DNA of 64,000 nucleotides from contig CADCDE010000014.1 of NCBI GenBank assembly GCA_902800065.1, positions 1-64,000 of the forward strand, given 5' to 3'. Positions 34,584 through 45,490 of the stretch are shown piece by piece. Made by a program: the position numbers and the translations under genes. The DNA is from an uncultured Ruminococcus sp. (GTDB lineage Bacteria; Bacillota; Clostridia; Oscillospirales; Acutalibacteraceae). The notes beneath the pieces were generated by a model, which did not search any database, had not been told where the DNA came from, and saw only the letters and a list, made by a program, of their open reading frames with translations. Numbering within the stretch: the first letter of the stretch is position 1; each line of letters begins with the position of its first letter.

Positions 34584-34892
34584 ATGAAATTCTATTTAAT
34601 AAGCGATAATGTCGATACACTCATGGGAATGCACCTTGCAGGAATTGAAGGCGTAGTTGTCCATGAGGACAGCGAAGTAAGGGAAACTCTCAAAAAAGCT
34701 ATGGATATGGAGGATGTAGCGGTCATACTTATGACGGAAAGGCTTGTGCAGCTTTGTCCCGAACTCGTCTATGACCTGAAACTGAACCGCAAACAGCCGC
34801 TTATAGTCGAGATTCCCGACAGACACGGCAGCGGTCGTGCAAAGGACTCTATAACCCGTTATGTCAGAGAAGCCATAGGAGTCAAAATATAA
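34584..34892 (+). CDS. ntpG: V-type ATPase subunit F (central stalk)
   Basis: 102 residues. Rossmann-like small subunit; MKFYLISDNVDTLMGMHLAG and ILMTERLVQL ... VEIPDRHGS are typical. It binds subunit D in the rotor. It is followed by a short heptamer repeat tract in the gap before subunit E. Confidence 0.93.
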   Translation: MKFYLISDNVDTLMGMHLAGIEGVVVHEDSEVRETLKKAMDMEDVAVILMTERLVQLCPELVYDLKLNRKQPLIVEIPDRHGSGRAKDSITRYVREAIGVKI

Positions 34893-34923
34893 TTAGCAAT
34901 TAGCAATGAGCAATTAGCAATTG
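34891..34923. repeat. Heptamer repeat tract inside the V-ATPase operon
   Basis: Four near-identical units of AATTAGC / AATGAGC in the 67-base gap between subunits F and E, the widest gap in the operon. No gene signal. Confidence 0.75.
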
Positions 34924-34959
34924 ATTTGCACATCGCCGGTTGAAAAAGGAGGGAAATTT

Positions 34960-35559
34960 ATGCCCGATATAGTAAGCAAGACCGATAATTTTTTGAAAGC
35001 AATAGAAAAGTATGCTGCCGAACAGAGAAGCAAGCTGGAATCAGAAGCCGAAGAATTCAAGGAAAAGGAAATAAACAAGGCTGAGGAGGACGGCTTGAAA
35101 GAAGCGTATGTCCTTTTGCAGAGAAAAATGTCGGCTATAAATACGAGTATTGCAAGGGAACTTTCAAAGGCTGAAAATGAAAGCCGTAAAAGTACTTTTG
35201 TAAAGCGTCAGGAAATTGAAGACAAAGTCTTTGACCGTGCAAAGGAAAAATTAATTGAATTTGCAAATACGGATAAGTATACTGAAAAACTGCTTGAAAG
35301 CGTTAAGAAAATTTCTCAGAAGCTGACGGCTGATGATGTTGTCTTGTATGTCAATCAAAGGGATATGAAGCTCAAAAACAAGATAATATCCGCATTTGGC
35401 AAAAAATGCGATGTACAGCCGTCAGACGAGATAATAATAGGCGGTATTACGGGAATAAGCCGTGAAATGGGACTTCTCGCCGATGAAACTCTTGATACAA
35501 GACTTTCACAGCAAAGAGAATGGTTCTGTGAAAATTCAGGCTTGAAAGTGACCGAATGA
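34960..35559 (+). CDS. ntpE: V-type ATPase subunit E (peripheral stalk)
   Basis: 199 residues from ATG 34960, chosen for GGAGGG seven bases upstream. Long N-terminal coiled coil (about 15-100) followed by a globular head (IIGGITGISREMGLLADETLDTRL) that contacts subunit B. Its stop overlaps the subunit A start by four bases, so translation is coupled. Confidence 0.92.
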   Translation: MPDIVSKTDNFLKAIEKYAAEQRSKLESEAEEFKEKEINKAEEDGLKEAYVLLQRKMSAINTSIARELSKAENESRKSTFVKRQEIEDKVFDRAKEKLIEFANTDKYTEKLLESVKKISQKLTADDVVLYVNQRDMKLKNKIISAFGKKCDVQPSDEIIIGGITGISREMGLLADETLDTRLSQQREWFCENSGLKVTE

Positions 35560-37331
35560 ATTGGAGTGTGAATTTACCGGTGAGTGATGTTATTTACGGA
35601 ATAAACGGTCCTGTTGTTACCGTCAGAAATACAAGAACCTTCTCTATGATGGAGATGGTCTATGTTGGTGAAAGCCGTCTTGTAGGCGAGGTTATCGGTA
35701 TAAACGATAAAATGACTACAATTCAGGTTTACGAGGAAACAACAGGCTTGAAACCCGGTGACCCGATAGTCGGAACAGGTGCTCCGATGAATGTCCTGCT
35801 TGGACCGGGTATTATTGACAATATCTTTGACGGTATCGAAAGACCGTTGAAGGCTATCGAGGAAATAAGCGGCTCTTTTATCTCAAGAGGTGCGGCTGTT
35901 TCTTCGCTTGACTTGAACAGATACTGGAATGTCAAGATAAAAGCAAAAGTCGGTGATGTATTGGAGGGCGGTCAGATATATGCGACTTGTCCTGAAACTG
36001 CCATCATCGAACACAGATTTATCGTACCGCCGACATTGAGTGGTACTGTAACGAGTGTACAGCCAAACGGCAAGTATAAATTAATGGATACTATCGTTAC
36101 AATTAAAGATGAAAAGGGTGTCGAGCATGAACTGACACTTTGCCAGAAGTGGCCTATCAGAAATGCAAGACCATGTAAAGAAAGACTGCCTGCAACTATT
36201 CCGCTTATCACGGGACAGCGTGTAATGGATACTATGTTCCCGATTGCAAAGGGCGGTACAGCGGCAATTCCGGGAGGATTCGGAACAGGCAAGACTATGA
36301 ACCAGCACCAGTTGGCTAAATGGTGTGACGCTGATATAATCGTATATGTAGGCTGCGGTGAGCGTGGAAATGAAATGAGTCAGGTTCTTGATGAATTTTC
36401 TGAGCTTATAGACCCGAAATCCAACAGACCTATGACAGACAGAACTGTACTTATTGCAAATACCTCAAATATGCCTGTTGCAGCCCGTGAAGCATCTATT
36501 TATACAGGACTGACACTGGCTGAATATTACCGTGATATGGGTTATCACGTTGCTATCATGGCGGATTCTACTTCAAGATGGGCAGAGGCTCTCCGTGAAA
36601 TATCCGGACGACTTGAGGAAATGCCTGCCGAGGAAGGTTTCCCTGCATATTTGCCGTCAAGACTTTCAGAATTTTATGAAAGAGCAGGACGTGTTGAAGC
36701 ACTTTGCGGAAGTGAGGGTTCTGTAACTATCATAGGAGCAGTATCTCCGCAGGGTTCGGACTTCTCTGAGCCTGTAACTCAGAATACAAAGAGATTTACA
36801 AGATGTTTCTGGGCATTGGATAAAGCCCTTGCATATGCAAGACATTATCCGGCTATCAACTGGATGAACAGCTACAGCGAGTATTTCACCGACCTTGACG
36901 CATGGTATAGGGAAAATCTTGGTGATGACTTTATCAAATACAGAAATAAAATCACTTCACTTCTGCATGAAGAAAGTAATCTTATGGAAATAGTAAAGCT
37001 GATAGGCTCAGATGTATTGCCTGATGACCAAAAACTTGTAATTGAAACGGCCAAGGCTATCCGTGTAGGATTCCTTCAGCAGAATGCTTTCCATAAAGAT
37101 GATACATTCGTTCCTCTCGAAAAGCAGAAGCTGATGATGAAAGCCATACTTCATTTATATAATAAGTCAAAGCGTATAATTGCAGCAGCAATACCTATTT
37201 CGGGTATAACTCAGACAGGATTGTTTGAAAGACTTGCAAAAATGAAGTATGATATCCCGAATGATAAGCTTGAAATGTTTGACCAACTTATCGCCGATAT
37301 TGACAGCTCTCTTGCAAAGCTGACTAACTGA
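35556..37331 (+). CDS. ntpA: V-type ATPase catalytic subunit A
   Basis: 591 residues. ATP-hydrolysing subunit of the V1 head. Beta-barrel at the N-terminus ([13 protein letters not shown]), the A-specific bulge domain (about 110-190), P-loop GGFGTGKTM (about 246), the catalytic GCGERGNEM, and [18 protein letters not shown]. The P-loop second residue is Gly where most A subunits have Pro. Complete. Confidence 0.97.
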   Translation: MNWSVNLPVSDVIYGINGPVVTVRNTRTFSMMEMVYVGESRLVGEVIGINDKMTTIQVYEETTGLKPGDPIVGTGAPMNVLLGPGIIDNIFDGIERPLKAIEEISGSFISRGAAVSSLDLNRYWNVKIKAKVGDVLEGGQIYATCPETAIIEHRFIVPPTLSGTVTSVQPNGKYKLMDTIVTIKDEKGVEHELTLCQKWPIRNARPCKERLPATIPLITGQRVMDTMFPIAKGGTAAIPGGFGTGKTMNQHQLAKWCDADIIVYVGCGERGNEMSQVLDEFSELIDPKSNRPMTDRTVLIANTSNMPVAAREASIYTGLTLAEYYRDMGYHVAIMADSTSRWAEALREISGRLEEMPAEEGFPAYLPSRLSEFYERAGRVEALCGSEGSVTIIGAVSPQGSDFSEPVTQNTKRFTRCFWALDKALAYARHYPAINWMNSYSEYFTDLDAWYRENLGDDFIKYRNKITSLLHEESNLMEIVKLIGSDVLPDDQKLVIETAKAIRVGFLQQNAFHKDDTFVPLEKQKLMMKAILHLYNKSKRIIAAAIPISGITQTGLFERLAKMKYDIPNDKLEMFDQLIADIDSSLAKLTN

Positions 37332-37347
37332 ACAGGAGGGAAAGAAA

Positions 37348-38784
37348 ATGATAATAGATTATGTTGGTGTAAAGGAAATAAACGGCTCTCTGATAGTGCT
37401 GGATAATGTCGAGGATGCCTCCTTTGAGGAAATGGTGGATATACGTCTTGACAACGGTACCTACCGTCACGGCAGAATAGTACAGATAGAGGGTAAGAGA
37501 ATAGTCGTACAGGTATTCGAGGGTACAAAGTCCATCTCACTTGACAATACAAGAACCCGACTCAAAGCAAGACCGATGGAACTGGCATTGTCACCCGAAA
37601 TAATGGGACGTGTATTCAGCGGTGCAGGTGTACCGATAGACGGCTTGGGTGATGTTTATCCCGTGAAAAAAGCTAATATCAACGGTACTCCGATGAATCC
37701 TGTATCAAGAATTTATCCGAGAAACTATATCAATACAGGTATCTCTACAATAGATACTCTTATGACACTTATCAGAGGACAGAAATTACCTATATTTTCC
37801 GGTTCGGGTATGAAACACAATGAGCTTGCAGTACAGATAGTAAGACAGGCGAAAATTTCAGATGATGAAGACAATAATTTCTGTGTAGTTTTTGCGGCAA
37901 TGGGTGTTAAAAATGACGTTGCAGACTATTTCAGGAGAAGTTTTGACCAAAGCGGTGTTTTGTCAAGAGTTGTAATGTTCCTCAATCTTGCAAATGACCC
38001 GATAATAGAAAGGACTCTTACTCCGAGATGTGCATTGACAGCGGCTGAGTACCTTGCATTTGAATGTAATATGCACGTTCTTGTAATTATGACTGATATG
38101 ACATCATATGCAGAGGCTTTGCGTGAATTTTCATCTTCAAAAGGAGAGATTCCCGGAAGAAAGGGCTTTCCGGGTTACTTGTATTCAGACCTTGCTTCAC
38201 TCTATGAACGTGCAGGAATGGTAAAGGGAAGTACAGGTTCCGTTACTCAGATACCCATACTTACAATGCCTAATGATGACATTACACATCCTGTACCTGA
38301 CCTGACAGGATATATTACAGAAGGTCAGATAGTTCTTGACAGAGCACTTGAAGGTGCAGGCTTCTATCCTCCTGTATCTGTATTGCCGTCACTTTCAAGA
38401 CTTATGAAGGACGGTATCGGTGAGGGCTATACAAGGGCTGACCATCAGGCTCTTGCAAATCAGCTTTTTGCATCTTATGCAAGAGTACAGGACGCACGTT
38501 CACTTGCATCTGTTATCGGTGAAGAAGAACTTTCTCCCGTTGACAAGAAATATATGGAGTTTGGCAAGCTGTTTGAACAGCATTTTGTCAATCAGGGATA
38601 TACCGAGAACAGAACTATTGAACAAAGTCTTGATTTGGGCTGGAAACTTCTTTCTACCTTGCCGAGAACAGAGCTTGACCGTGTTGATGATACACTTTTG
38701 GACAGATATTATATTTCAGACACCGAAAGACTGAATTTTGACAGCTTCAGCGGTGAGGAAAATAAAAATGATGATGAAGATTGA
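37348..38784 (+). CDS. ntpB: V-type ATPase regulatory subunit B
   Basis: 478 residues. The non-catalytic partner of A in the hexamer head. It lacks a true P-loop, with [15 protein letters not shown] in its place, as expected for [18 protein letters not shown], with the arginine finger, is present. AACAGGAGGG lies upstream. Acidic C-terminal tail (EENKNDDED) slightly extended. Confidence 0.97.
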   Translation: MIIDYVGVKEINGSLIVLDNVEDASFEEMVDIRLDNGTYRHGRIVQIEGKRIVVQVFEGTKSISLDNTRTRLKARPMELALSPEIMGRVFSGAGVPIDGLGDVYPVKKANINGTPMNPVSRIYPRNYINTGISTIDTLMTLIRGQKLPIFSGSGMKHNELAVQIVRQAKISDDEDNNFCVVFAAMGVKNDVADYFRRSFDQSGVLSRVVMFLNLANDPIIERTLTPRCALTAAEYLAFECNMHVLVIMTDMTSYAEALREFSSSKGEIPGRKGFPGYLYSDLASLYERAGMVKGSTGSVTQIPILTMPNDDITHPVPDLTGYITEGQIVLDRALEGAGFYPPVSVLPSLSRLMKDGIGEGYTRADHQALANQLFASYARVQDARSLASVIGEEELSPVDKKYMEFGKLFEQHFVNQGYTENRTIEQSLDLGWKLLSTLPRTELDRVDDTLLDRYYISDTERLNFDSFSGEENKNDDED

Positions 38785-38805
38785 GTGTAAAGGAGAGGTC
38801 AGATA

Positions 38806-39432
38806 ATGGCAGTACAGGCAGTACCTACAAAAGGAAACTTGATGACATTTAAAAAATCTCTTTCACTTGCAAGAACAGGCTATGAACTGCTGGATAAAAA
38901 GAGGAATATCCTTGTCCGTGAGATGATGACGCTTATCGACAGGGCATCTGAAATACAGGATAAGATAGATATTACCTACAGCAAGGCTTATCTTGCACTT
39001 CAGAAGGCTAATATAACACTGGGATATATAGATGACCTTGCAAAGACCGTTCCCGTTGATGATTCTCTCAAGCTGTCATACAGGAGTGTCATGGGTGTTG
39101 AGATACCCATTGTAACGATAGATGAAACTATGGAGGAAAAGGGTATATTTTATGGACTGGGTTCGACCGATGCTAATTTTGATGAAGCATATATGTGTTT
39201 CAGAGAAGTAAAGATACTCACGGCAGACCTTGCCGAAGTTGAAAACAGTGTATATCGTCTTGCAGATGCTATAAAGAAAACCCAAAAACGTGCCAATGCC
39301 TTGAAGAACATAATGATACCCCGATTTGAGGAAACCGTGAAATTCATATCCGATGCACTCGAGGAAAAGGACAGGGAAGAATTTTCTCGTCTCAAGGTCA
39401 TCAAGGCTCAGAAACAGAAAAAAGCAGAATAA
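38806..39432 (+). CDS. ntpD: V-type ATPase subunit D (rotor shaft)
   Basis: 208 residues, the expected length. A long antiparallel coiled coil forming the rotating shaft (PTKGNLMTFKKSLSLARTGYE at the N-terminus and RANALKNIMIPRFEETVKFI at the C-terminus are family marks). The last gene of the operon, followed by a strong terminator. Confidence 0.95.
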   Translation: MAVQAVPTKGNLMTFKKSLSLARTGYELLDKKRNILVREMMTLIDRASEIQDKIDITYSKAYLALQKANITLGYIDDLAKTVPVDDSLKLSYRSVMGVEIPIVTIDETMEEKGIFYGLGSTDANFDEAYMCFREVKILTADLAEVENSVYRLADAIKKTQKRANALKNIMIPRFEETVKFISDALEEKDREEFSRLKVIKAQKQKKAE

Positions 39433-39437
39433 AAGTA

Positions 39438-39479
39438 AAATACCTTTGCAGAAGATTTTTCTGCAGAGGTATTTTTTTA
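39438..39479 (+). terminator. Terminator of the V-type ATPase operon
   Basis: Stem ATACCTTTGCAGA / TCTGCAGAGGTAT followed by TTTTTTT. Confidence 0.88.
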
Positions 39480-39588
39480 ACGTGAGTTCGATGAAAACGA
39501 AAAATTATTATACTGTCATTCTGAGGAGCGACAGCGACGAAGAATCTTTTGAAGATTCCTCACTGTGTTCGGAATGCGAACTCACGTT
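39478..39588. mobile_element. MITE-like repeat element with both terminal repeats
   Basis: TAACGTGAGTTCGA at the left, CGAACTCACGTT at the right, left arm identical to that of the copy at 461, core without its last bases. It lies between the V-ATPase terminator and the facing glgP terminator. Confidence 0.75.
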
Positions 39589-39607
39589 TTTTAAGTATAA
39601 AAATAAT

Positions 39608-39651
39608 ATACAGCCACAGAGATATCAAAAAATCTCTGCGGCTGTTTTTTA
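39608..39651. terminator. Terminator of glgP (bidirectional hairpin)
   Basis: Stem CAGCCACAGAGAT / ATCTCTGCGGCTG (one mismatch) with TTTTTT on the plus side; on the minus side the sequence is TATATTATTTTTA. Confidence 0.75.
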
Positions 39652-39670
39652 CGCTGTCTGATATAAAAAA

Positions 39671-42091
39671 TTATTGTTGCTTCTGATTCATATCAACGGG
39701 AGTTATCTGCCATATAGTATTTGCATAGTCACGGATAGAACGGTCTGCGGCAAAACGTCCTGCTTTTGCGATATTGACAAGGGACATTCTGTTCCATGTA
39801 TTTGTGTCGGCATAAAGTCTTGAAGCCTTCTGCTGAGCAAGAGAATAGTCGGCAAAATCGGCAAGTACCATATAGGTATCCTTTGTAGCAAGATAATTTG
39901 CAAGCTCATCAAAGCCGAATTCGGAACGTATGCCGTCAACAGCCTGTCTGATGATACCGTTATTGTTGTATGGAACTGACGGATAATAACCCTGCTTCTG
40001 GAGCTGTCTGACCTCGGGAGTAGTCATGCCGAATATGATAGCATTGTCATTTCCGACCGCTTCAACTATCTCGACATTTGCACCGTCAAGCGTTCCGATA
40101 GTGATGGCACCGTTTATCATGAATTTCATGTTGCTTGTACCTGATGCCTCAGTGCCTGCAAGTGATATCTGCTCGCTTATCTCGGCTGACGGGATGAGTT
40201 TTTCTGCGACTGATACACGGTAATCCTCAAGGTATACTACTTTGAGCTTTTGATTTACACGGGAATCGTTGTTTATTTTATTTGCAAGTGCAACGATGAA
40301 TTGTATTATCTTCTTTGCGAAATAGTATCCTGAAGCTGCCTTTGCACCGAAGATATATGTTTTCGGCTGATAATCTGCATCGGGATTGTCACGAAGCCAT
40401 ATATAGGTACTGTAGATATGCAGGGCGTTCATAAGCTGACGCTTGTATTCATGCATACGCTTTACCTGTACATCAAAGATAGAGTCTGTATCTACAACTA
40501 TATTATTCTGAGACAGTATATATTTAGCCATTGACTCTTTGTTTGCTTTTTTGATTTCGGCAAGTCTGTTCAATACAGCCGTATCATTTTTGTAAGCCAT
40601 GAGTTTTTCAAGTGCAGTGGCATCCTTTATAAATTCATCACCTGTAAGCTCGGTAATGAACGAAGCAAGCTCGGGATTTGACTGATTGAGCCATCTTCTG
40701 TGAGCGATACCGTTTGTTACATTCTTGAACTTTTCAGGAGATACGCTATAGAAATCACGGAAAATGGTTTCCTTGAGTATCTCACTGTGGAGTTGTGAAA
40801 CACCGTTGACAGAGTGGCTTGCGATAACAGCAAGGTTAGCCATCTTTACAGCACCGTCACTTATAACAGACATTTTTTGTATCCTGTTCTCGTCAACGCC
40901 TGCTTTTCTCATCTGTTCGCAGAAGCGTCTGTTGATCTCCTCAACTATCTGGTATATACGTGGGAGTTTTCTCTGGAAAAGTTCAACGAGCCAGCATTCA
41001 AGTGCCTCACTCATGACTGTATGGTTTGTATAGGCAATGGTTCTTGTAACTATATCCCATGCTTCATCCCAGCTATAGCCGCAGTCATCAAGCATTATTC
41101 TCATAAGCTCAGGGATTGCAAGTACAGGATGTGTATCATTGAGGTGTATCGCAACATAATCAGGAAAATTATCAAGAGTACCGTATGTTCTGAGATGTCT
41201 TTGAATAATATCCTGAACGGTTGCTGAAACAAGGAAATACTGCTGAGAAAGACGAAGACTTTTTCCTTCGGAATGGTTGTCCTCGGGGTAGAGGACTCTT
41301 GTAATGCTTTCAGCCATAGCTCTTTCTTCCATAGCTTTTACATAGTTTCCTTCGATAAATGTAGGCATATCGAATTTATCGGAAGAAGCAGCCCAGAGAC
41401 GAAGTCTGCTTATGCCGTTGCCGCCGTCACCGGGGACAAGCATATCATAAGGTGTGGCAATGACCTTTGTGGCATCTTTTATTTCAATATTATGGTGTCC
41501 TTCTTTATCCCATGACTCCTCAACGTGACCGTTGAAATATACAGGTATGGATTTTTCGTTATGGGGCTGAAGCCATACAGAACCGCCGGGAAGCCAGAAA
41601 TCAGGTAATTCAGTCTGCCAGCCGTCGATCAGCTTCTGCTTGAATATACCGTATTCATATCTGAGTGAATAGCCCATAGCGGAATAATTCTGTGTAGCAA
41701 GACCGTCAAGGAAGCAGGCAGCAAGTCTTCCGAGACCGCCGTTGCCGAGACCTGCATCAGGTTCCTGTTCATAGATATTTTCGAGCTTGATTTGAAGTCC
41801 CTGCAGAGCGAGCTTCATTGTTTCTTCAAGACCAAGGTTATACAGGTCATTCTTGAGGGAACGTCCCATAAGAAATTCCATGCAAAGATAATAAACAGTT
41901 TTTTTACCCTGTGAAACAGCAGCTGATGTAAAATTTTTCTGCTGCTGACGCATCAGATCCTGCACTACCAAAGCAACAGCTTTATAATAGTGTTCATCAG
42001 TTGCCTCTTTGGGAGCAACTCCGAAATTGTGTGAGAGTTTGGCAAGAATAAGTTCTCTTGCTTCACTGGGTGTGAGTTTAGATTTTGACAT
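39671..42091 (-). CDS. glgP: Glycogen/starch phosphorylase
   Basis: 806 residues from ATG 42091 (GGAAGGGG upstream; TTG 42100 is too close to it). It releases glucose-1-phosphate from alpha-1,4-glucans. Family marks: DAGLGNGGLGRLAACFLDG near the N-terminus, IHLNDTHPVLAIPELMR, VKRMHEYKRQLMNAL, and EASGTSNMKFMINGA, which contains the PLP-bound Lys. Normal length. No other glycogen genes are adjacent. Single gene with its own terminator. Confidence 0.97.
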   Translation of the reverse strand: MSKSKLTPSEARELILAKLSHNFGVAPKEATDEHYYKAVALVVQDLMRQQQKNFTSAAVSQGKKTVYYLCMEFLMGRSLKNDLYNLGLEETMKLALQGLQIKLENIYEQEPDAGLGNGGLGRLAACFLDGLATQNYSAMGYSLRYEYGIFKQKLIDGWQTELPDFWLPGGSVWLQPHNEKSIPVYFNGHVEESWDKEGHHNIEIKDATKVIATPYDMLVPGDGGNGISRLRLWAASSDKFDMPTFIEGNYVKAMEERAMAESITRVLYPEDNHSEGKSLRLSQQYFLVSATVQDIIQRHLRTYGTLDNFPDYVAIHLNDTHPVLAIPELMRIMLDDCGYSWDEAWDIVTRTIAYTNHTVMSEALECWLVELFQRKLPRIYQIVEEINRRFCEQMRKAGVDENRIQKMSVISDGAVKMANLAVIASHSVNGVSQLHSEILKETIFRDFYSVSPEKFKNVTNGIAHRRWLNQSNPELASFITELTGDEFIKDATALEKLMAYKNDTAVLNRLAEIKKANKESMAKYILSQNNIVVDTDSIFDVQVKRMHEYKRQLMNALHIYSTYIWLRDNPDADYQPKTYIFGAKAASGYYFAKKIIQFIVALANKINNDSRVNQKLKVVYLEDYRVSVAEKLIPSAEISEQISLAGTEASGTSNMKFMINGAITIGTLDGANVEIVEAVGNDNAIIFGMTTPEVRQLQKQGYYPSVPYNNNGIIRQAVDGIRSEFGFDELANYLATKDTYMVLADFADYSLAQQKASRLYADTNTWNRMSLVNIAKAGRFAADRSIRDYANTIWQITPVDMNQKQQ

Positions 42092-42356
42092 ATTTTTCAA
42101 TCCCCTTCCAAAATTTTAAACGGAAAAATACACATATCATAAGCGTATTTAAGATAAAACTCAAGACACATTATAACCTAAAATTTATAGATTTTCAACT
42201 AAAATTTAAAAAAATATTCTTTGGTGCTGTAAGAATTTTATAAATACAGATAAAAAGTAAATTTTTTTGGACATTTATACGAAATATCTCTTTAATATTC
42301 TGCTGAAATGTACTATAATATACCTATTGAAACGATAAAAAAGGAAGTGTGTAGTG

Positions 42357-42839
42357 ATGGACAGGAAGCATAAGGTCAAAATAACCGTTGCAGGTACCGA
42401 ATATATAGTATTGACACATGAAAGCGAGTCTTATACAAGAGGGCTTGCCGAGCAGGTAGATGAAAGTATACAGGATATGTGCATAAACGGAAGAATATCC
42501 ATTACTGCGGCGGCAATTCTGACGGCGGTCAATCTTTGTGACAAACTCAAAAAATATGAAAATGATGCAGATGCATTAGGTGAACAGATCGAAAAATATC
42601 TTGAAACTGCAAATGAACAGATGAACAGATATAATGAACTGAAGGCAGAAAATGAAAGACTAAAAAAAAATATTTCAGTCTACAGGAAAAGGCTTGGTGA
42701 AACAGTTGATGGTATCAATGAACCGTCACCTGTTTCGGAATCCGTCAAGACTGTCAAAAAGAAAGTTTTTGTTTCTGATTCTGAGGAAATGGCAGATGAG
42801 GAACAGGATATCTTCAGGAATCTGAGAAAAGAGGAGTGA
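42357..42839 (+). CDS. zapA: Cell division protein ZapA
   Basis: 160 residues from ATG 42357. N-terminal ZapA domain (KVKITVAGTEYIVLTHESESY ... ITAAAILTAVNLCDKL), then a coiled coil (about 65-115) and a variable tail of about 45 residues, longer than usual. ZapA promotes FtsZ bundling at the division ring. Six bases separate it from the U32 peptidase gene, a pairing common in Firmicutes. A TATAAT at 42314 with a weak TTTAAT 17 bases upstream may be its promoter. Confidence 0.88.
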   Translation: MDRKHKVKITVAGTEYIVLTHESESYTRGLAEQVDESIQDMCINGRISITAAAILTAVNLCDKLKKYENDADALGEQIEKYLETANEQMNRYNELKAENERLKKNISVYRKRLGETVDGINEPSPVSESVKTVKKKVFVSDSEEMADEEQDIFRNLRKEE

Positions 42840-42845
42840 TTTTTT

Positions 42846-44885
42846 ATGGATAAGATAGAAGTTTTAGCACCTGCAGGCGGACTTGAAAGCGTATATCCTG
42901 CGGTAAGAATGGGAGCAAATGCTGTATATCTCGGAGCATGGAAGCTGAGTGCGAGGACATCGGCACAGAATTTCAACAGAGAGGACTTGAAAAAAGCTGT
43001 TGAATATTGTCATGCAAGGGGAGTGAAGGTATATCTTGCCTGCAATACGCTTGTACATGATGATGAACTTGAGGAGGCTCTGAGGATAATAAAATATGCC
43101 TGTGCGATACCTGTTGATGCCCTTATTATGCAGGACTTGGGATTGATATCGCTTGTCAGGAAATTTGCACCCGATATGAGAATACACGGCTCTACACAGA
43201 TGTCCGTGCATACTCCGAAAGGTGTTGAATATCTTGAAAAAATGGGCTTGAAAAGAGTTGTACTTTCGAGAGAGTTGAGCAAGAGTGAAATTGAGGAAAT
43301 TTCAAAAAATACAAATGCAGAACTTGAAGTATTCGTGCATGGTGCATTGTGTATGAGCGTTTCGGGACAGTGCTATTTCAGTGCAATGCTCGGTTCAAGA
43401 AGCGGAAACAGGGGTTCATGTGCACAGCCGTGCAGACTTCCCTTTACTTCTGAAAACGGAAATAATTATGCTTTGAGCTTAAAGGATAATTCAATTATAA
43501 ATGATTTGAGAGAATTGGAGAATATCGGAACTGCATCAGCTAAAATCGAGGGCAGAATGAAACGCCCTGAATATGTTGCAGTTGCTGTAAGAGCTTGCAG
43601 ACAGAGTCTTGATGAAGGCAAAATTGACAGTGATATTTCGGATAAATTACAGGCGGTTTTTTCAAGGTCGGGTTTCACCGACGGATATTTTACAGGAAAT
43701 TTAGGTCGTGATATGTTCGGCATACGCTCAAAGGAAAATGTAACGTCTGCTACTGAAAAGATATTCACGGAAATAAGGACTATGTATAAGGATGAAAAAC
43801 CGTTAGTGCCTGTTGAAATGAATTTTTCTATGAAAACGGATAAGCCGTTGAAATTTTCCGTTAAAGACGGTGACGGAAATTTCGTTGAAATTACAGGTGC
43901 AGTTCCCGAAAAGGCATTGAAGGTGGCTGTAACAGAAGAAAAATGCCGTGCAAATCTGACGAAAACAGGCGGTACACCGTTCTATGAAAACGGATTTTCT
44001 TTTGATATTGATGATGGATTAAGTATACCAATGTCGGAACTGAATGCTTTGAGAAGAAATGCTCTTGATGAGCTTATGCAAAAGCGTATCCAAAGAAAGC
44101 CTGTTGAGTTTTCGGAAATTTCACTGCCTGAATCCAATACAAGACCACGAAAAAATCCGAAATATTTTCGTGGGAGATTTACCAATGGAAATATCATTGA
44201 TGAATTTCTTGACAGTGAGCTGATATATGTTCCGATAAATTTGAGTGATGATGAATATAACTCTCTCATGGACAGGGGATTTGCAGTTGCTGTTGAGATT
44301 CCGAGAGGAATGTTCGGAATTGAAAACAGGATATATGAAAGACTGAAGCATATTCAGACTTTGGGAATAAATGAGGTTTTGGCATCAAATCTCGGTGCTG
44401 TTGAAATGGCAAAGTCGCTTGATATGGATATACACGGAGGATTCGGACTGAATATAACGAATACAGCTTCGGTTGAATGGGCTGAAAAGAATGGTCTGCT
44501 TGACATAGAGGTGTCGATAGAACTTACTCTGGAACAAATTTCAAGATTAGGCGGAAAAATACCGCTCGGAATCGTAAGCTATGGACTTTTGCCTTTAATG
44601 CTTACAAGAAATAATCCTGCAAGAAATGACGGTAAGCCGTTCAGGTCATCAAAGGAAATATCATATCTGCGTGACAGAAAGGGAATATCATTCCCGTTGC
44701 AGTCATACGGAGCCTGTACGGAAATTCTTAATTCCGTACCCGTTGTTTTATCAGACAGGAAAAATGAAATAAAAGGTGTGGACTTTGAGGTATTCAGATT
44801 TACCGTTGAGGATTCATTTGAGATGAAAAATACTCTCGAAAAAGGAAAATTCACACGAGGACTTTATTATCGTGGAGTTGAGTAA
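42846..44885 (+). CDS. U32 family peptidase / RNA hydroxylation-type protein with DUF3656
   Basis: 679 residues. The N-terminal U32 TIM-barrel domain has ELEVFVHGALCMSVSGQCYFS and SGNRGSCAQPCR, holding the cysteines for an Fe-S cluster; a DUF3656 insertion (about 380-450) and a second domain follow. U32 proteins were named as peptidases, but characterised relatives (RlhA, TrhP, UbiU/V) install hydroxyl groups on RNA or quinones. This long type resembles RlhA, which acts on 23S rRNA. The substrate is not shown by sequence. Co-transcribed with zapA. Confidence 0.9.
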   Translation: MDKIEVLAPAGGLESVYPAVRMGANAVYLGAWKLSARTSAQNFNREDLKKAVEYCHARGVKVYLACNTLVHDDELEEALRIIKYACAIPVDALIMQDLGLISLVRKFAPDMRIHGSTQMSVHTPKGVEYLEKMGLKRVVLSRELSKSEIEEISKNTNAELEVFVHGALCMSVSGQCYFSAMLGSRSGNRGSCAQPCRLPFTSENGNNYALSLKDNSIINDLRELENIGTASAKIEGRMKRPEYVAVAVRACRQSLDEGKIDSDISDKLQAVFSRSGFTDGYFTGNLGRDMFGIRSKENVTSATEKIFTEIRTMYKDEKPLVPVEMNFSMKTDKPLKFSVKDGDGNFVEITGAVPEKALKVAVTEEKCRANLTKTGGTPFYENGFSFDIDDGLSIPMSELNALRRNALDELMQKRIQRKPVEFSEISLPESNTRPRKNPKYFRGRFTNGNIIDEFLDSELIYVPINLSDDEYNSLMDRGFAVAVEIPRGMFGIENRIYERLKHIQTLGINEVLASNLGAVEMAKSLDMDIHGGFGLNITNTASVEWAEKNGLLDIEVSIELTLEQISRLGGKIPLGIVSYGLLPLMLTRNNPARNDGKPFRSSKEISYLRDRKGISFPLQSYGACTEILNSVPVVLSDRKNEIKGVDFEVFRFTVEDSFEMKNTLEKGKFTRGLYYRGVE

Positions 44886-44901
44886 GTTAGGAATTTTATT
44901 T

Positions 44902-44967
44902 TGTCATTCTGAGGAGCGACAGCGACGAAGAATCATTCAAAGATTCCTCGCTTTGCTCGGAATGACA
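44902..44967. repeat. Palindromic repeat copy (core)
   Basis: TGTCATTCTGAGGAGCGA to CTCGGAATGACA, between the U32 peptidase gene and dut, 17 bases after the stop. Confidence 0.85.
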
Positions 44968-44999
44968 AATACATAAAATCTTGAAAGGAAGAATTAATT

Positions 45000-45446
45000 A
45001 TGTCAGAAACAGTAAAAGTAAAAAAATTGAAGGAAAATGCAGTTATCCCAAAAAGAGCAACAGATGGTTCTGCAGGTGCTGATTTATATGCTTGTATAGA
45101 TGAGCCTGTTGTGATAGAGCCGTCACAGCTTGTTAAGATACCCACAGGTATCGCTATAGAGCTTCAGAGAAAGGATTTGGGGGCATTTTTGTTTGCAAGG
45201 AGCGGTCTCGGCGTAAAGTATGGCATAACGCTTTCAAACGGTGTCGGCGTAGTTGACAGCGATTACAGGGGAGAAATCTGTGTAGGCTTATGTAATGTCT
45301 CGGACAAGCCCTATACGATACAGCCCGGTGAAAGAGTTGCTCAGATGGTCATAATGCCTGTTGTATTGGCGGGTTTTATTGAAGCTGATGAATTGGGCGA
45401 TACTCAAAGAGGTACAGGCGGATTCGGCTCAAGCGGAAAAATGTAA
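45000..45446 (+). CDS. dut: Deoxyuridine 5'-triphosphate nucleotidohydrolase
   Basis: 148 residues. It hydrolyses dUTP to dUMP, keeping uracil out of DNA. All five trimeric-dUTPase motifs are visible: GSAGADLYA, FARSGLGVKYGI, GVVDSDYRGEI, PGERVAQMVI and the C-terminal arm RGTGGFGSSG. GAAAGGAAG precedes the ATG. A repeat copy lies upstream. Confidence 0.97.
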   Translation: MSETVKVKKLKENAVIPKRATDGSAGADLYACIDEPVVIEPSQLVKIPTGIAIELQRKDLGAFLFARSGLGVKYGITLSNGVGVVDSDYRGEICVGLCNVSDKPYTIQPGERVAQMVIMPVVLAGFIEADELGDTQRGTGGFGSSGKM

Positions 45447-45490
45447 AAAATTTGAGAACTTTACAGGCATAAAAAATGACAAAATTGTAG

